Part shown: piece after piece, positions 12,325 to 25,028 of the stretch
Numbering within the stretch: the first letter of the stretch is position 1
How the letters are laid out: each line of letters begins with the position of its first letter
Source of the DNA: Ailanthus altissimus
Taxonomy: Eukaryota; Streptophyta; Magnoliopsida; Sapindales; Simaroubaceae
DNA: 64,000 bases
Direction: 5' to 3'
Assembly: GCA_946807835.1 (NCBI GenBank)
Contig: CAMPEX010000001.1
Location: 7,827,001 to 7,891,000 of the forward strand
Position numbers and translations under genes: made by a program
The notes under the pieces: generated by a model
The model's database searches: none
Told to the model about the DNA's origin: nothing
Seen by the model: only the letters and a program-made list of their open reading frames with translations

Positions 12325-15300
12325 TTAATCATAGCTTGAGTTACCAAACTCAGTTCCAACCAACCGTTGCTGCTGCTGTAATCCCGAAACATTACTTCGT
12401 GGGCCCAAATGTTGAGGATGCATATTTGAGAGGTATCCATCTTCTAATCCAAAAATGGAAAAAGGTGGGGGAAAGTCAATAACAGAGAACACAATTTAAT
12501 TCCCTTTAAAACAAACTTGCAAAGAGCTTCAAAAAAGAAACTTTTAATGAAAGTGTAAAACATCAAAATTGATTCTCAGAATTTGAATGACTTCAAAAAG
12601 TTCGCTCTTTAACAGCATATTGCTTTATAAGAAACCACTACTTCCAAATATATAAATTATGCATAGAAAAAGTAAAAAATACTTATAACAATCTTAACAG
12701 GTTATTGCCAAGTGTCATGTCCTAAGTGTTCTCAAACATCTTCTAAAAAACTTTGTGCGCGACAAAACTTCCCAGAGGCTATGTGGGCCGTTGAAGTGGT
12801 TCACGGACCGAAGCTTCTAGAAGACCCACTGACATGGGTGAAGATCCAAGTCAAGCCCATGACTTATTAGGGTTGTAAATCCCTTTTTGACAGAAGAATA
12901 TTCCATAGCATATGTGATGGCATCTAAGAATATTCCATAACATATTATTCCATCTTATATATATACCGTTAAATTGTTTAGATCTTAACCATCAATTGTA
13001 TAGGACTGTTAATATATAAGGGGAGAACCTCAGCTGTACAAAGCATAATCTCATAGCTTGTAATCTCTTCAATAATATAGAGAGCTTTTTCTCAAACACT
13101 TTATGTGAGTGCTTTCTCATCTCTTCCATATGTGTGTTTTCTAGCCTGCTTAGCGCTCAACGCGTCTAAAGTCGCACGGTTCTCGAAAGGACCGTGACAC
13201 AAGCCAAGGCCCAACCAAGATAATAAGCTAAGAGACCAAAAACGTCCTAGTAATTAATGTAAGTTGCACCACAAATCAGCTTCTTAATTTTGGTTTAATT
13301 ATAATGAGTAATCAACCATATGGCTGAGTGCATCATTCCAATCAAGATTGAAATGGAGCTGACAAATTAAACATCATAAATGCATTACATTTCTAAAAGC
13401 CTCTTTAAGAACTTGAATAGTGTTTCTCATAACAAAAAAAAAAAAAACACAAAATAGAAAAAGTGAGAGAAGTGCAAACGGTGAAGAAGCTTTCCATGTA
13501 AACCAAGAAAACAAAACTATTGGGTGTTCATCATCTTCTATTTTGGAATAAAGAGTGACCTTTTAGTTGATCTCTAATAAACACTTGTGGTATCTACCAC
13601 TTTTTAGGTATGTGTATTTTGATTGGGAAAAACAACCATCCATCAGAATATTCTTCTTAAAAAGTCAAAATAACACTGAAGTGCATAACAATACACCCAA
13701 AATCTCACCACATAATACACCATTAGATGTACTTCGTGCAATCCAAAGAACTTAAACACCTTCTAGCCTAGGTGCCACAACACTAACCATAGTTGGAGTC
13801 CAGTTTACACAACATAATTTAGTTAACCAGCAGGCCATAATGGAAGCAATTACAACAATAAAGGTGCAATTTAATGACATGTCAATCTAAACAAATATTA
13901 ACGGCTGATGAATTTAGTAACATAGCATTTTTTATATGGAAAACTATCTGGACTACCATGTTTCCTAATATTCACCCCAAGATGAAGTTAGACACTAATG
14001 TCTAACCATGTCCTACAATTAAAAATATACTTCATAAATAATTCACTCCAGTTTGCCTAAAACAAAGGAGCACTGTGAGCACACACTCCATGATTGTCAA
14101 GAAGCTACATATATTGCTATTTCCAATATTAGGACAAATTCTATGGCTTTCTACAAGGAAACAAACAGTCAGTTATAGATGATAATACACGAGCAACAGG
14201 AAACACACACAAACAAAGCTGTTTCCCGACTGCCCATTTTTTGGGAGTTACCCCGCCGAATACCACGTGTCTATCTCAAATCCATAACTTCAATAGAAGT
14301 CCAGGAATCATAGCTTATATCTCTTAATCAAAATAATATATTTCAGATGAAGAAGTGCATTTATGTTGTGTCTAAATAAAGAAAACGAACTCTGCCAGCC
14401 AAAAAGGTTAAGCTTTGGAACCTCATCGCATAAATACAAAATGCTATTCAAGGTCACTACCTGGATCAGGGGGTTTGTTACGATTGCCAGCATTGTTGGA
14501 TGGCAACATAGCATTGTGAGACTTCGACTCCATTGAAAGCATCTTCAGAGAGACTTTCTGCAGATAATCCGACTGAAAGTTGAGACCAATACAAAATGTT
14601 TAATCACAATATTCCATGTTATGAAAACTACAGAAAAAAGAGGACCTAATGGTCAAGTGAATGTAAATAAAAGAAATAATAAGATGACGCGAACAGAAAA
14701 GATTAATTGCTAGAGACTCATCATGGTCAGAAATTCTCCCCTGCAACTACAACCATGAAGGCTGAAATGGAAAATGAATTTTATTTTCAGATCCTTTCTT
14801 TTGCCCTTCATATATTAAAGATTTTTAACCAAACCAATCCTTCCTCCTCTTTGATCTTTCTTATATATCTTCCTTTAATTTTTAGTTAAGAATTTTATTC
14901 TTAACTACGATAATATTCCCATCAACTGATATTAACAAGCTAAAGATCGTTAAGAGCCAATATCATTTTTTTTTCCTTTCTTGTGTCTTTTTTTTTTTTT
15001 TCCACCTTTCTTCCTTTACTGGGAGATTACTGCATATGTTTGTGTTTTCTTTCATAATTTCCTTGTACAAGGGTAGTGATTACCACATGTGTGTGTATAG
15101 CCAACCATCTGAGATGTAATATATGAGAGGAAGTACTTACATATAAATTATTGAAAATAAGACTCAAATTGAAATTACCTGACTTGTGGCAGCAGTATAT
15201 ATCTTTTCCTCAAATCTTCCAGCAATTTTTTTGAGTTCATTTATTCCCTCTTGCCCAGAAAAAGGAAGATGTCTCTTCAATGTCTCCATACTATGTGAAA

Positions 15301-15890
15301 AACAATAAATTAGTGAGTTAATAACCATCCATGTATTGTTCTGCTAGTAAGAGAATGCTCAATCAGCAAAGCATATTAAATTTGAATAATGAAGCCAGGA
15401 ATGAGATTTGGTGAAAACACAAAGTATGCAATATCCATGACTTTACAGGAAATAGAGAACCATATTCAGCATGTAAACCTGATTGAATTTCACACTCAGG
15501 TTTGAATTTAGTCGCATTGCCCCATGCTTGAATTCTCAAGCCACAATATATAGAAGAACAAAATAGCAAAATAAATCCTACGTAGCAAATAACTAGCTTT
15601 GATGGGAGTTTCACTCAAGTATACACCTAACAAATAACAATTTCAAATCTTTCTTCTGTTGGAACTGATAGTTGCCATTCACATCATCACCACGTAATGC
15701 AAATAAGAGCTACAACTTTAAAAGATAGCATGAAAACTTTGCAGCGGTTTTTGAGCAACAGATTATGGATGGGAGGTAAAGCAATAGACACTTACATTTT
15801 GTTGACAATTCTTTGTCGCAAGCCATGGCGCAACTGAATCCCCCAATCACCTGCATCAAGGCCAGCTTCTCCACCCTGATGAGTCATCAT
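12325..15890 (-). CDS. MED15a-like KIX-domain mini-protein (four exons)
   Basis: Coding exons on the minus strand are 15796-15890, 15179-15290, 14461-14572 and 12325-12443 (stop TAA at 12325-12327), predicting ~145 residues. The sequence follows the N-terminal KIX domain of plant Mediator subunit MED15a: GDWGIQLRHGLRQRIVNKI, then METLKRHLPFSGQEG, FEEKIYTAATSQSDYL and KVSLKMLSMESKS. It then reaches SGLQQQQRLVGT and stops at FGNSSYD, where full-length MED15a continues for over 1,000 residues. All three introns have GT-AG ends (GTAAGT, GTAATT, GTAGTG) and exon phases fit exactly (95, 112, 112, 119 nt), with no internal stop. The first Met was chosen because ATGATG opens the exon; an acceptor-like CTTAG nine bases upstream allows a further 5' exon. 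In Mediator, KIX binds activators; a free KIX could compete for them (inference). It may be a truncated paralogue. Confidence 0.8.
12713..13199. mobile_element. 487-bp solo LTR in intron 3 of the MED15-like gene
   Basis: It begins TGTCATGTCC and ends CCGTGACA, giving TG...CA termini with a 4-5 bp terminal inverted match. CAAG flanks it on both sides (12709-12712 and 13200-13203). Internally, in the plus direction, it has a TATATATA-like run near 12958, then GTAATCTCTTCAATAATATA near 13060, the usual U3-to-R layout of an LTR. No internal region or second LTR is nearby. Being wholly intronic, it need not disturb the gene. Confidence 0.65.
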
Positions 15891-18882
15891 CAAATTCTAA
15901 GCCAAGGGAAAAGGAAGTTGCAAATACTATAACAAAATCAAATGTCATTTAAAACAAATCTGCAAAGATCAAAACTAACATTTACTTAAGCTGATAAAAT
16001 AAATATCAGATTGATAATATCAAACCAAAGCATAATAGAAATGTTATTTTAGATTGATAATATCAAACAGAAGCATAATAGAAATGGTATGGCAAGGGCA
16101 CTTCTAAAGTTATGAAGAGCAGAAGAGAGAGAGAGAAAAATAAGAAAAAGGTTTTCTACCAATCTTTGGCCAATTCATCAAGGTCTGTGTTAAAGTGTAA
16201 CTTTTCTCATAATTGTGCTGAGTAATCAACACTATGTATGGCTAACTTCAATATTTTAAATCAATCTTGAACTAAAGCTAACAACGCAAACATTTTAAAT
16301 GCTTTACTTTAGAAAGATTCTTTTAACAATCAATAGCCATTTTCTCATTCAAATTAAAATATTTTAACAAAAAAAAAAAAAAAATCAACTAACTTGACAT
16401 CCGCCAAAGTTCAAACCCTTAACCTTAATCAGAGAAATGTATTAAGCAAGCCCGTAAGTGTAGAAATAAAACTTTTTTTTTTCAAAGGTAGACAAATACG
16501 GTTTCGATTCGATTCTGAACAAAATCGAATTAAATTGAACTAATTTAATTAGATTTTTAATTTTTAACATATTTTAAATGTATTTTTTATTTTTGAACTG
16601 AATTGTAGTAAAATTAAATCGATCGATTTTAAATAAATAAAATCGATGAAGAACCGACCCCTAAACTAAATTGACCCAACCAAAAATTGACCCATTCAAT
16701 TTAATCAAATGATTTTTTTTCCCAATCTTACTCTTTTTTTCCTATTTTTTCTTCATTTTTTCCCCATATTTCTCTTCATTTTTTTTTTTTTGCCTATGAC
16801 AGTATTAGTAATTAAACTCATTCTAATTTGATATATCTAATAAAATAATTGACCAATTAATTATATGTCTGTTACTTATACTCTCGACAATAAAATACTT
16901 GACCCAAATGAACATGAAATATATTTAGAAAATCGAATATAGATGAGAGCCCATTTTCTTTCTTTTTTTTTTTTCAGCTATGACAATCAAACTTATATTT
17001 CAGATTAATTGGCTAATAGTTGTGTAGATGAGAGAGAATTCTGGGCCGAAAGAATGGGAGAATGAGAGAAAAAGAAAGATAAATAGGTCTCATTTGCATT
17101 AATTATACGTGACTTAATTTCTATACATTGACTTCATACAATTCTTTTTTTTTAATCATATTTACACTACACTACACATTGATTTCATACAATTGAATAA
17201 TATAAAATTAATAATATTAAATACTATTTTTGATTTTAAATTTACACTATTGAATTTTATAAGATCAAATGATCAATGATAGAAATTTAAGTCATTATTT
17301 TAAGTCAAACATTTAAATTTTAAAAAAAACTCTATATATAATATAAACTGTAAATTTAGTTCTTGAAGTATATTGAATTACTCCATTAGTAATTGTATTT
17401 TTTTCTTACCCCGATTAGTTTTTATTGTTAAAAAAATAATGTTAAACTAAAAATTTATTAGAGTAATAAAGTAAATTGATTTGTATAATAATAATAATGA
17501 ATTGTATCATATTTGATTGAATTTATTTTATAGCTTTCAAGATATATACTTTAAACATTTTTTTTAAATGCAAGAACTAACCAAATTATTTTTAAAAATA
17601 TATATAGGAGTGACTGAATAATTCAACTAATCTTTAAAGATTAAACTAACAATTGTTTATATATATATATATATATATATGCAAATGTACCTCTCTCCCT
17701 ACATTTCTATGAAAATAAAATATTTAAAAAATTAATGATAAATATATTTTTTAGGAGAAAAATTACATCTCACTTATGTTAAAGTTGAACCCCTTACTTT
17801 CAAAAAAAAAAAAAAGAAAGAAAGAAGTTCACATCTTACCATCAAACTAACGAGTCTTGTGCTATTTATAATACTTGATAGATATTTTGTTTATTATTAT
17901 TTTGTTTTTTTTGGTGGTTGGTAAAATTAAAATTCTCAAAAGAGGGGCAAAAAATTCAAAACTTGGCAGCAAAAAATGATTTTTTTTCTGAGCTTATAAA
18001 TAATCAATTTAGATTTGACACAATGATTTTAAAATTAATCATAGATTTTTGAAATAACTTAAAAAAATTTATAAATATTAATTGTATGTTTGAAATTGAG
18101 GTCATTTAAAAGATATAACGTGAACAAAAATTATTTTATTTTTTATAAAAAATAATTTATTTAAAATTTAAATTCTTAAATAATCATTTTAAATTTATTT
18201 TATCAATATATTTTAGACAGTAAATTTTTAAATTTTTTTAAAAAAGAAAAATTTGCATCAATTATATTTCTCTAGGCACCCAAAATTTGTTGAGTGCTTC
18301 CATTACACTCTTTAATATGTATTATTCTTGATTGTTCAACTATACGAAAGATTTATGTCATAGGTATATGTATGTGTATATGTGAGTGTCATTTCCTCAA
18401 TCGTTGTTTGATAAATTTTATTTACATTATAAGAGTGCCAATATGGGGCAATTTACATTAGAGCTTAGAGGGGCATGGTCTCCCAAAATCTAAAAAAAAC
18501 AAATTAAACTCAATAATACTTTATATATATATATATGTATATTTTATTTCTAAAAATAAGTATTTTTATTATTTGCTCCTTAAGATTTTGTGTTTAATAA
18601 TAAAAATCTTGAATAATTAAACTTTAATTTCATATTTTTTGTTTCACTTTAAAATTTTAGCCTCCCCTTCTTCTAAATTATGTTCACTCCCTAGTGATAA
18701 TTAAGGAGAGAAAATCAACAACTACTATAACTCTTGTCAAAATGAAAAGTCCTTCGGTTGCATTACTCCCTTAATCAATTAGATTGATTATTAGTAACTT
18801 TAATAGAGGTGGTGCTGCACCTCGTATAGCATACTAATATTATAGTGATTATTATTCTTTTTTTCTCATTTTGACACTTCTT
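15891..18882. other. Upstream of the MED15-like gene; no further gene seen
   Basis: This holds a 43-bp near-perfect tandem duplication at about 16008-16087 (the word AGATTGATAATATCAAAC twice, each followed by AAGCATAATAGAAATG). A segment at 16490-16700 contains TTCGATTCGATT, GAACCGACCC and similar words, like the GGTTYGGTT-type repeats at 813 and 61565. There are (TA)n near 17659 and long AT-rich sequence elsewhere. Promoter elements cannot be picked with confidence. Confidence 0.45.
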
Positions 18883-18895
18883 AAGTACTATATTA

Positions 18896-19028
18896 TTGAG
18901 TATGGGGGCTCAGCCAAGTTGGCTGAGCCCCCCAAGGTCTCACATCTCCACCTGGGTTCGACCCCCCCTCCCCTCCAGCTGGTGCGAAAATATTGATAAA
19001 AATATTGTAATCCTCCATTTAAAAAAAA
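18896..19028 (+). mobile_element. tRNA-derived SINE with 13-bp TSD
   Basis: The head resembles a tRNA gene: GGGCTCAGCCAAGTTGG fits a polymerase III A box, and GGGTTCGACCCC about 45 bp on is a near-perfect B box. The body is ~110 bp and ends in an A-run. The 13-bp direct repeat AAGTACTATATTA lies on both sides (18883-18895 and 19029-19041), proving insertion by target-primed reverse transcription. It is not a functional tRNA gene: no anticodon arm or acceptor pairing is seen. Confidence 0.85.
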
Positions 19029-19041
19029 AAGTACTATATTA

Positions 19042-20156
19042 ATAAAAAAAACTTTATTATTTCATAAATTATAAAAATTTTAGTCCAACAATATCATCAA
19101 TGAATCGAAAGACTACTAATCAACAAAGTAGCTAAAAGTGACTAACAATTGCCAATAACTGGTGATAGTAGTTGGTTGCTTTTATATTTTATTTTAATTT
19201 TTAGTTTTATTTTATTAATTTGTATTAATAGTATTTTAATTAAATATATATAATCTACCAAATTATGTAATGTGTTCCTGAAAAATGAAGGGATTGCGTG
19301 AATATACAAATACGTTTTTGTCCCTGGGCATTTTAACAGAAAATCTAATAGAATTGCGTGATAAACTAAGCAACTTGCTTTTCTCAATCTTAATTAATTT
19401 ATTTTGTTTGTTGAAAGGAATTTGCTTTTCTCTTAATGGACAAAATCATGTTAAATAATGCGTGTGTTTTTTCTTTTTTTTTTAATTCTTTTCATGGGAT
19501 TTCATCTTTTCGATCATGTAATTAAGGTTGGATAAAAAAATAAATGAAAAGAAAAGGTTTAAAGAAAAAGGAAGTAAAGATGAAGAAGATTAGTGGGTGT
19601 TTGGTTGTCTTTGAATTGTTGTTTTTTTCTAAATTGACATTGTCTTTTAAAGAAATGAAAAAGACCTGAAAATATAGCATCCCATCTTTTTTTATTATGC
19701 AAAGTTTCGACAATTGATAAATTTCTATTAGAGCTCTTGGCTATCGAGGAATAATTAGTCAATTTGGATTTACAAATTATTATAGATTCTTTTTTGATAG
19801 AATGAAAAGAATTAAAAAAAGAAGGATCCACAAATAATAAATGGAAAAATAAAAAAATTAGAAAAAGAATAATTTTTTTGGTTAAACACATGAAATTAGC
19901 TAAGTATTTTCTTCAAACAAATATACAATCAAAGTGTATAGTTTTATATTTATTACTTGTTCTTTTTCTCAAATTAAGATCGATTATTTAAATAGATAAA
20001 AATAAACTAATGAGTTCAGATATTAATGAACTTTCTTTATTAGTAAAATAGGGTTAAAGGATCCTACAATCTCTTGAATTCTTAATTATAAAAGTTCTGA
20101 CATTTTAAATATGTACATTTTTTTAAATGCTAACACGGAGAATAATCCATCATACA
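19042..20156. other. AT-rich intergenic sequence
   Basis: Only low-complexity minus-strand frames rich in Phe, Leu and Lys (19142-19387, 19522-19891), typical of translated poly-T tracts. Nothing recognised. Confidence 0.5.
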
Positions 20157-20465
20157 TTTGGAGGAGTATCTTACAGGGGAAACAAATATTACAAAAAGAA
20201 ATATAATGACTGATTGGTAAAGGAAACAAAGTTAAAGTATACAACAGTAATTGGATCCCAAGAGCTTCAATCCTGAAGTCAATATGTTTACCAGATGCTT
20301 CCTTGAGACAGTAAAGTTGAGCAACTATTTAATGAGAATAATAAGTGAAGGAAAGAAATAATTAAACAATGGTTTTGGGAGGAGGATGTGAAGCAAATCC
20401 TTAGCATTTCTCTTCCTTTAACAAAGGTGAAAGATTTAATATGCTAGTCCTGTGATAACTTATCC
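20157..20465 (+). pseudogene. LINE ORF2 C-terminal relic
   Basis: Plus-strand reading across several stops gives W-RSILQGK, then NSNWIPRASIL, then KQWFWEEDVKQILSISLP. This follows the C-terminal plan of plant L1 ORF2 proteins (WRSIL.G, DPWIPR, W...A..IL.IPLS). No open frame of useful length remains. Confidence 0.5.
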
Positions 20466-21286
20466 ATAAAGTTAAAATTCTGTTGCTTTTCTTCATAACC
20501 TCGTTCAAAAACAAATTTATTCCAATATTTGATACATTTTAAAACTTTTACTTCAGTTGGAAAATACACTTTACTAATACTTTTAATTTAGTCACTAATT
20601 TTATCAGAATTTTGATCCATAAATTTGAGTTTCAATGTGTTGTTACGCAGTCTTACTCGTGAATATAATTAACTTTTTAACTTTTTTCTTAAAAAAAATT
20701 GAGATACAAAAAGATTGAGTACAAATTAGGAGGATTTTTAAAAGATCCAACAAACACATGAATAAAAAAAAAAGGTTAACTAAAAATAAAAACGTGAGGG
20801 ATCGAACAGCACTTGGCCCAATAAAATCTTAACAGTTACAATCTTAAAATGATTTCAAAAATCTGAAATCGTCATATGCTACTTTTTCTTTTAAAGAAAA
20901 TACAAATTTTAAGGATAAAGCCTTTCTAAAAATTCTGAAGACAGAAAACTCTCACACTCATAACTAAAATATTTCCACAATTGCGTATTTATAATTTAAA
21001 TAATCTCTTAGCCTAGAAAAATGAGAACAGTAGAATCAGCAGCATGCCAGCATGATCATATTGATCTTTAATTTTTATTAACAACATGATTAAAAGCAGA
21101 TTAATTAATTAATTAATTAATTAACAAGAAGTTAATCCGACAAAACGTTTTTGAATTCCACCAATTTTCCTCGCTACAAGACAAACATGATCTCTTACAT
21201 AAACAAGTTCAGAATCCCCATATCAGAAGAACTAAAAAGGAACGGTAAAAGAAAACAAAAGAAGAAGAAGAAAAATTTTCCGATGA
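20466..21286. other. AT-rich flank of the serine-rich gene
   Basis: No coding signal. It includes an (ATTA)n microsatellite at about 21102-21124. The part next to 21287 is the 3' flank of the minus-strand gene. Confidence 0.5.
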
Positions 21287-21640
21287 TCAAGAAACAGCCA
21301 CCCCATGATAATGATCACCATTATTCATTTGAAAAAACCTGGTGGGTTTAGGCTGAAAATTCCTTCTCCTTTGTAGATCGTGGCCAGATGGCTTGATAAT
21401 CTGCATCAGAAACGCCTTTATAAGATCGGTTTTTGATGCCATATTCATCATCATTGTCATCGTCTTTTTGTGCTTTGAGAACTCCATTCTAACATTGGCC
21501 GCCGTTGATTTATTAGCTGAAACTTTCCGGCATCCACGGTGGCGGCTGCAGCGAAACGAGCCGGGGTGGATGGTAGGAGAGCAGAGACATGTACGGGCCG
21601 ATGATGATGAAGATGAGGGTGAAGAGTTTTTGGTTGCCAT
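21287..21640 (-). CDS. Small serine-rich protein, CLCSPTxHPGSFRC family
   Basis: An intronless frame of 117 codons. Residues 5-15 are a serine run. Residues 18-32 hold CLCSPTIHPGSFRCSRH, the signature of a plant-specific family annotated as serine-rich protein-related (for example At1g67910 and At3g56500, from memory). The family is short (about 80-120 residues), lacks a signal peptide or membrane segment, and has no established biochemical role; the conserved cysteine block suggests metal or partner binding (inference). The tail is basic, with KPSGHDLQRRRN, and ends in HYHGVAVS. The start follows CATCATCA and is the first Met before the serine run. This stretch is visibly more GC-rich than its surroundings, as expected of a real exon. 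An overlapping plus-strand frame (21393-21662) is its shadow. Confidence 0.75.
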   Translation of the reverse strand: MATKNSSPSSSSSSARTCLCSPTIHPGSFRCSRHRGCRKVSANKSTAANVRMEFSKHKKTMTMMMNMASKTDLIKAFLMQIIKPSGHDLQRRRNFQPKPTRFFQMNNGDHYHGVAVS

Positions 21641-22283
21641 TGATGATGTGCATGAAAGCTAAGCTGGCTTATGTTGGATTCTTTTTTTTATGTCAAAAGC
21701 TAATTGAAACTGAGTTGTAAAAACACATAATTGAAATGCAACTGTTGTGTTAACTCTCAATAACTATTAAATAGTTTTGATCTTTTAAAGTCTCATTCAT
21801 GTGGTAGATATAACACTAATAAACATTGGACAAGATGTCTTATTAGTTGTGATACAAACTTTTTTTATATTTAACATTACTCATATACTATAATGTATAT
21901 GATCTCAATAAGTTATAGTAATCCATCATATCAAATATCAATGATTTTTTAATAGAATATTTTAAGTAAGTATATTTTTAATATTATTCGATAATTTTTT
22001 AGAAAATGTTTAATTTTTAAAAAAAATTTAAGTAAGTTATTTTTATTTATTAAATATGTTTTCAAAAAAAGTTTGAACTTATTCTTTTAATATCTCTTAT
22101 GTATCCCATTTACACTATAAAATATTTAGAGATTTATAAATTAAAATAACTTTTGACAATCTTAAGAACATTTATAAATAATAATAATAGCAATAATAAT
22201 TATAGCCATTTACTAATATGTATTTTCGCGGTGGGTTCTTGGATCAATTGCTTAACGAGCAAGATTAGGCTATTAAAATAAGA
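21641..22283. other. Upstream flank of the serine-rich gene
   Basis: AT-rich; presumed promoter of the minus-strand gene in its left part. No specific element can be supported. Confidence 0.35.
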
Positions 22284-22932
22284 TTAGGTTGCTTTCATGA
22301 GGATTTTGCCATACATAACATGAATATTTATTGCTAGAGTTGTGTTCTTGCAAATAGCGAGTCTTGCAAATAGCGAGTCTGGGTTAGCAATTACACGCCA
22401 TCCCTGTTTAGCCAAAATTGCTTGATTGAAATGGTTCAAGTCCCTGAATCCCAGCCCTCCATCATTTTTATGGCGACACAAGAATTTCCAAGAGCACCAG
22501 TGGACCTTCCTCTTATTGACATCACCACCCCAAAAGAATCTGGCACAAAGTCTATGGATCTCCCTAGTAAGACTCTTAGGAAGCCTGAACAGGTTCATTA
22601 CAAATGCTGGGATTGCCTGAATCACTGATTTTAAGAGCACTTCCCGACCACCACCGGAAAAAAGGTGCCTTTTCCATCCATTCAACTTATTCCAAATTCT
22701 TTCTTTAATGGCCGCAAACATATTCTGTTTGTTCTTACTGGAGATGCATGGGAGACCCAAGTACTTACTGTGGTGCGGAACTAGAGAGACACCAAATGCT
22801 GAGCAAGATGAGTTGCCGTCTCCCTTGGGATGGAGCTTCCAAAACATATAGCCGATTTTCTATAGTTAATCGCCTGTCCCGAGGCAACCTCATAAGACCG
22901 CAAAATCCCCAATACTGAGTTGCAATCATCTA
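22284..22932 (-). pseudogene. LINE (L1-type) reverse transcriptase 3' fragment
   Basis: Read on the minus strand from about 22932: SYEVASGQAINYRKS, then a frameshift, then HSKYLGLP, GWKRHLFSGGGREVLLKS, AIPAFVMNLFRLPKSL, RFFWGGDVNKRKVHWCSWK and GGLGFRDLNHFNQAILAKQG. These are the thumb and post-RT region of plant non-LTR ORF2 proteins. The catalytic YADD block and the endonuclease are absent, so it is a 5'-truncated copy. Near the 3' side an 18-bp unit (CTTGCAAATAGCGAGT) is tandemly doubled at about 22346-22381. The frame is still 187 codons long, so the insertion is not very old. Confidence 0.9.
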
Positions 22933-25019
22933 AGGAAGCTTTAGATATAATAAACTATAAATGTTGAAAGGTTACTTATCATGATATAATAAATACAAAA
23001 AAGATTTTGAAAACAAAAAGCAAAAACAAAAAAAATAACATATACACATAAAAAAATGAAAATTATATTGAAAATTCAAGAACCCTATTATAACACTTTT
23101 GACAAGATCACAACCCTGTTTGTTAGAAAAAGTTTTGCTTTTGTTCTTGGTCGGTTGATTTGGATATCTTAAACTTTTGTTTTTTTTTTATATTTAAAAA
23201 TAATACTAAATGTATAAATTATTTTATACAAATTTATTTGTATAAATTGACATGACATAATATAATTGAATATGTGATTTTATTTTTATTTATTATATTA
23301 AATTATTTAATTTTTCATATTATGCCATATAATTTGTATAGATGAATTTGTCTAAATAATACTACGCTATATTTAATTATTACTATATGCAAAAAAAAAA
23401 ATGTGTTTTTAAATTTTTTTATCTTGCAAGAAGCCATCCAAGTAAAGGGTAGTCTCTCACTTTTAAAAGGAGTTTCAATTTTTTAATTAAAAAATCTTTA
23501 CTTTTTTTTTATACGAAGAAGAGAATTTGAATTTTATTATTATAGAAGAAATATATTATATTTTACAACTGAATCATTAATAGCAAATGCGAAAGACCTT
23601 CACTTTAATGAATATAAGGCGCATTGCAAAATTTTTTATCATTTGATTATAACTGCAAATATTTTTTTCTTTTATTAGAAAGATATATAAATTCTTCTCT
23701 AATTTTAAAGTGAGGGTAAATTCAAACTTCAGACTTATTCAATAATTTCAAAGTAAATATTAAAGCACTATTTATATAAAAAAAAAAACTTACAACAATA
23801 ACTATCCTCCACATAAATGAAGTTGGTTAAATTTATAAGAATATTTATCTTTTTAGATAAATAGTGGAACTCAAAATTAAAATATTTACTCTCATAACAG
23901 AAGAAAATAATTTGAATGCTGTCTCAAACTTTGTGGATTGACATTAAAAGTGACACTTCACCAAACCCCAAAAAACTGACACTAACCGAAAGCAATTGCA
24001 ACTTCTCTTTCTATCTTTCTAAATTTGCCTTCGTTTCCATTTTCCAACAGACAAAACCAGGTGCTCTTAGTCTTTCATATATTTCTGTCTAAGGGCAAGT
24101 TTTGAATAATTACACCAATACATGAATTTGCTTAAATTCTTTATTAATTCAGAGTTATGAAAGATTGATGGTTTTAATTTTTTATTATTTTTTTAATTAT
24201 ACCAATAATGAGGTTTCGCATACAACATGTCTATAATGTCGTTAAAATGTCCTGGAGAAAATTTTAATACACAAAATTTGTAAAATTATTTAACAAATAT
24301 TCAAATAATTAATTTGAATTCACTAATATCTTAATCAAAAGCCCGAATTTTATTTTTATTTATTTTAAACCATGTTATTACAAATATTACAATTCAAATT
24401 TTATATGAATATAATATTATAGTTCAGATAATTAGAGGACTAAAATTAAACTCTCAATAATTAATTAAAAAAGTTAAACAACTATGTTGACCTTTGCCAA
24501 AATTTTGGGACTGGTGTTTGGGTGCAACCCTGTTCTAGTTTTATCACACAGAATTAGAAAAGCTGTTGGTTGTTGGGATTTTTAATTTTATTTTTAAACT
24601 TTTTGACTCCTCTCCTCCCCACTGTTTCCTTGAACAATACAAGGTGCTACTTTGAAATTTCAAGGTGCATTAATATATATATATAGTTTGAGGCTTTGAG
24701 CACATAGAATTGCAAATGTTTCGGTTAAAAGCATGATTGAATGAACTCACATTTCTAGACCATGTAGCTTTTTCTGTCTAAAGTTTTGGGTTGGTTTATA
24801 CTTATGCTTAAGGCTAATTTATTGCTAACACTTCTGGTTTTGGTATTAATTCTTGAAATTCTTAACTCTTTGTGGCATGGTTCTCAAGTGACCTTTTATT
24901 ATTTATAGTTTCAGGTATATATATCACGTGAAATTAGAAATTTAAACTCTTTGAACTGAAAGTTTGTCAAACATTATTTTTAAATTAACAAAATTATTGT
25001 TTTTGTCATTAAGTAGTTG
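22933..25019. other. AT-rich intergenic sequence with one MITE
   Basis: No gene recognised. The only structured part is the hairpin MITE at 23200-23370. Less AT-rich stretches near 24000-24060 and 24580-24660 show no open frame or protein motif. Confidence 0.45.
23200..23370. repeat. Hairpin MITE (~170 bp)
   Basis: AAATAATACTA at the left pairs with TAGTATTATTT (reversed) at the right. The arms continue through ACAAATTTATTTGTATAAATT / ACAAATTCATCTATACAAATT and ACATAATAT / GCATAATAT. The whole unit can fold as one imperfect hairpin. No coding capacity. Confidence 0.65.
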
Positions 25020-25028
25020 TTAAATTAA

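Noticed and set aside
18896..19028. tRNA gene
   Set aside because: A and B boxes are present but no cloverleaf; the A tail and 13-bp TSD show a SINE.
19142..19891. Three minus-strand frames of 63-110 codons
   Set aside because: Phe/Leu/Ile/Lys-rich translations of poly-T tracts; no start context or motif.
21393..21662. Plus-strand frame of 89 codons
   Set aside because: It is the antisense shadow of the serine-rich gene, whose family signature is on the minus strand.
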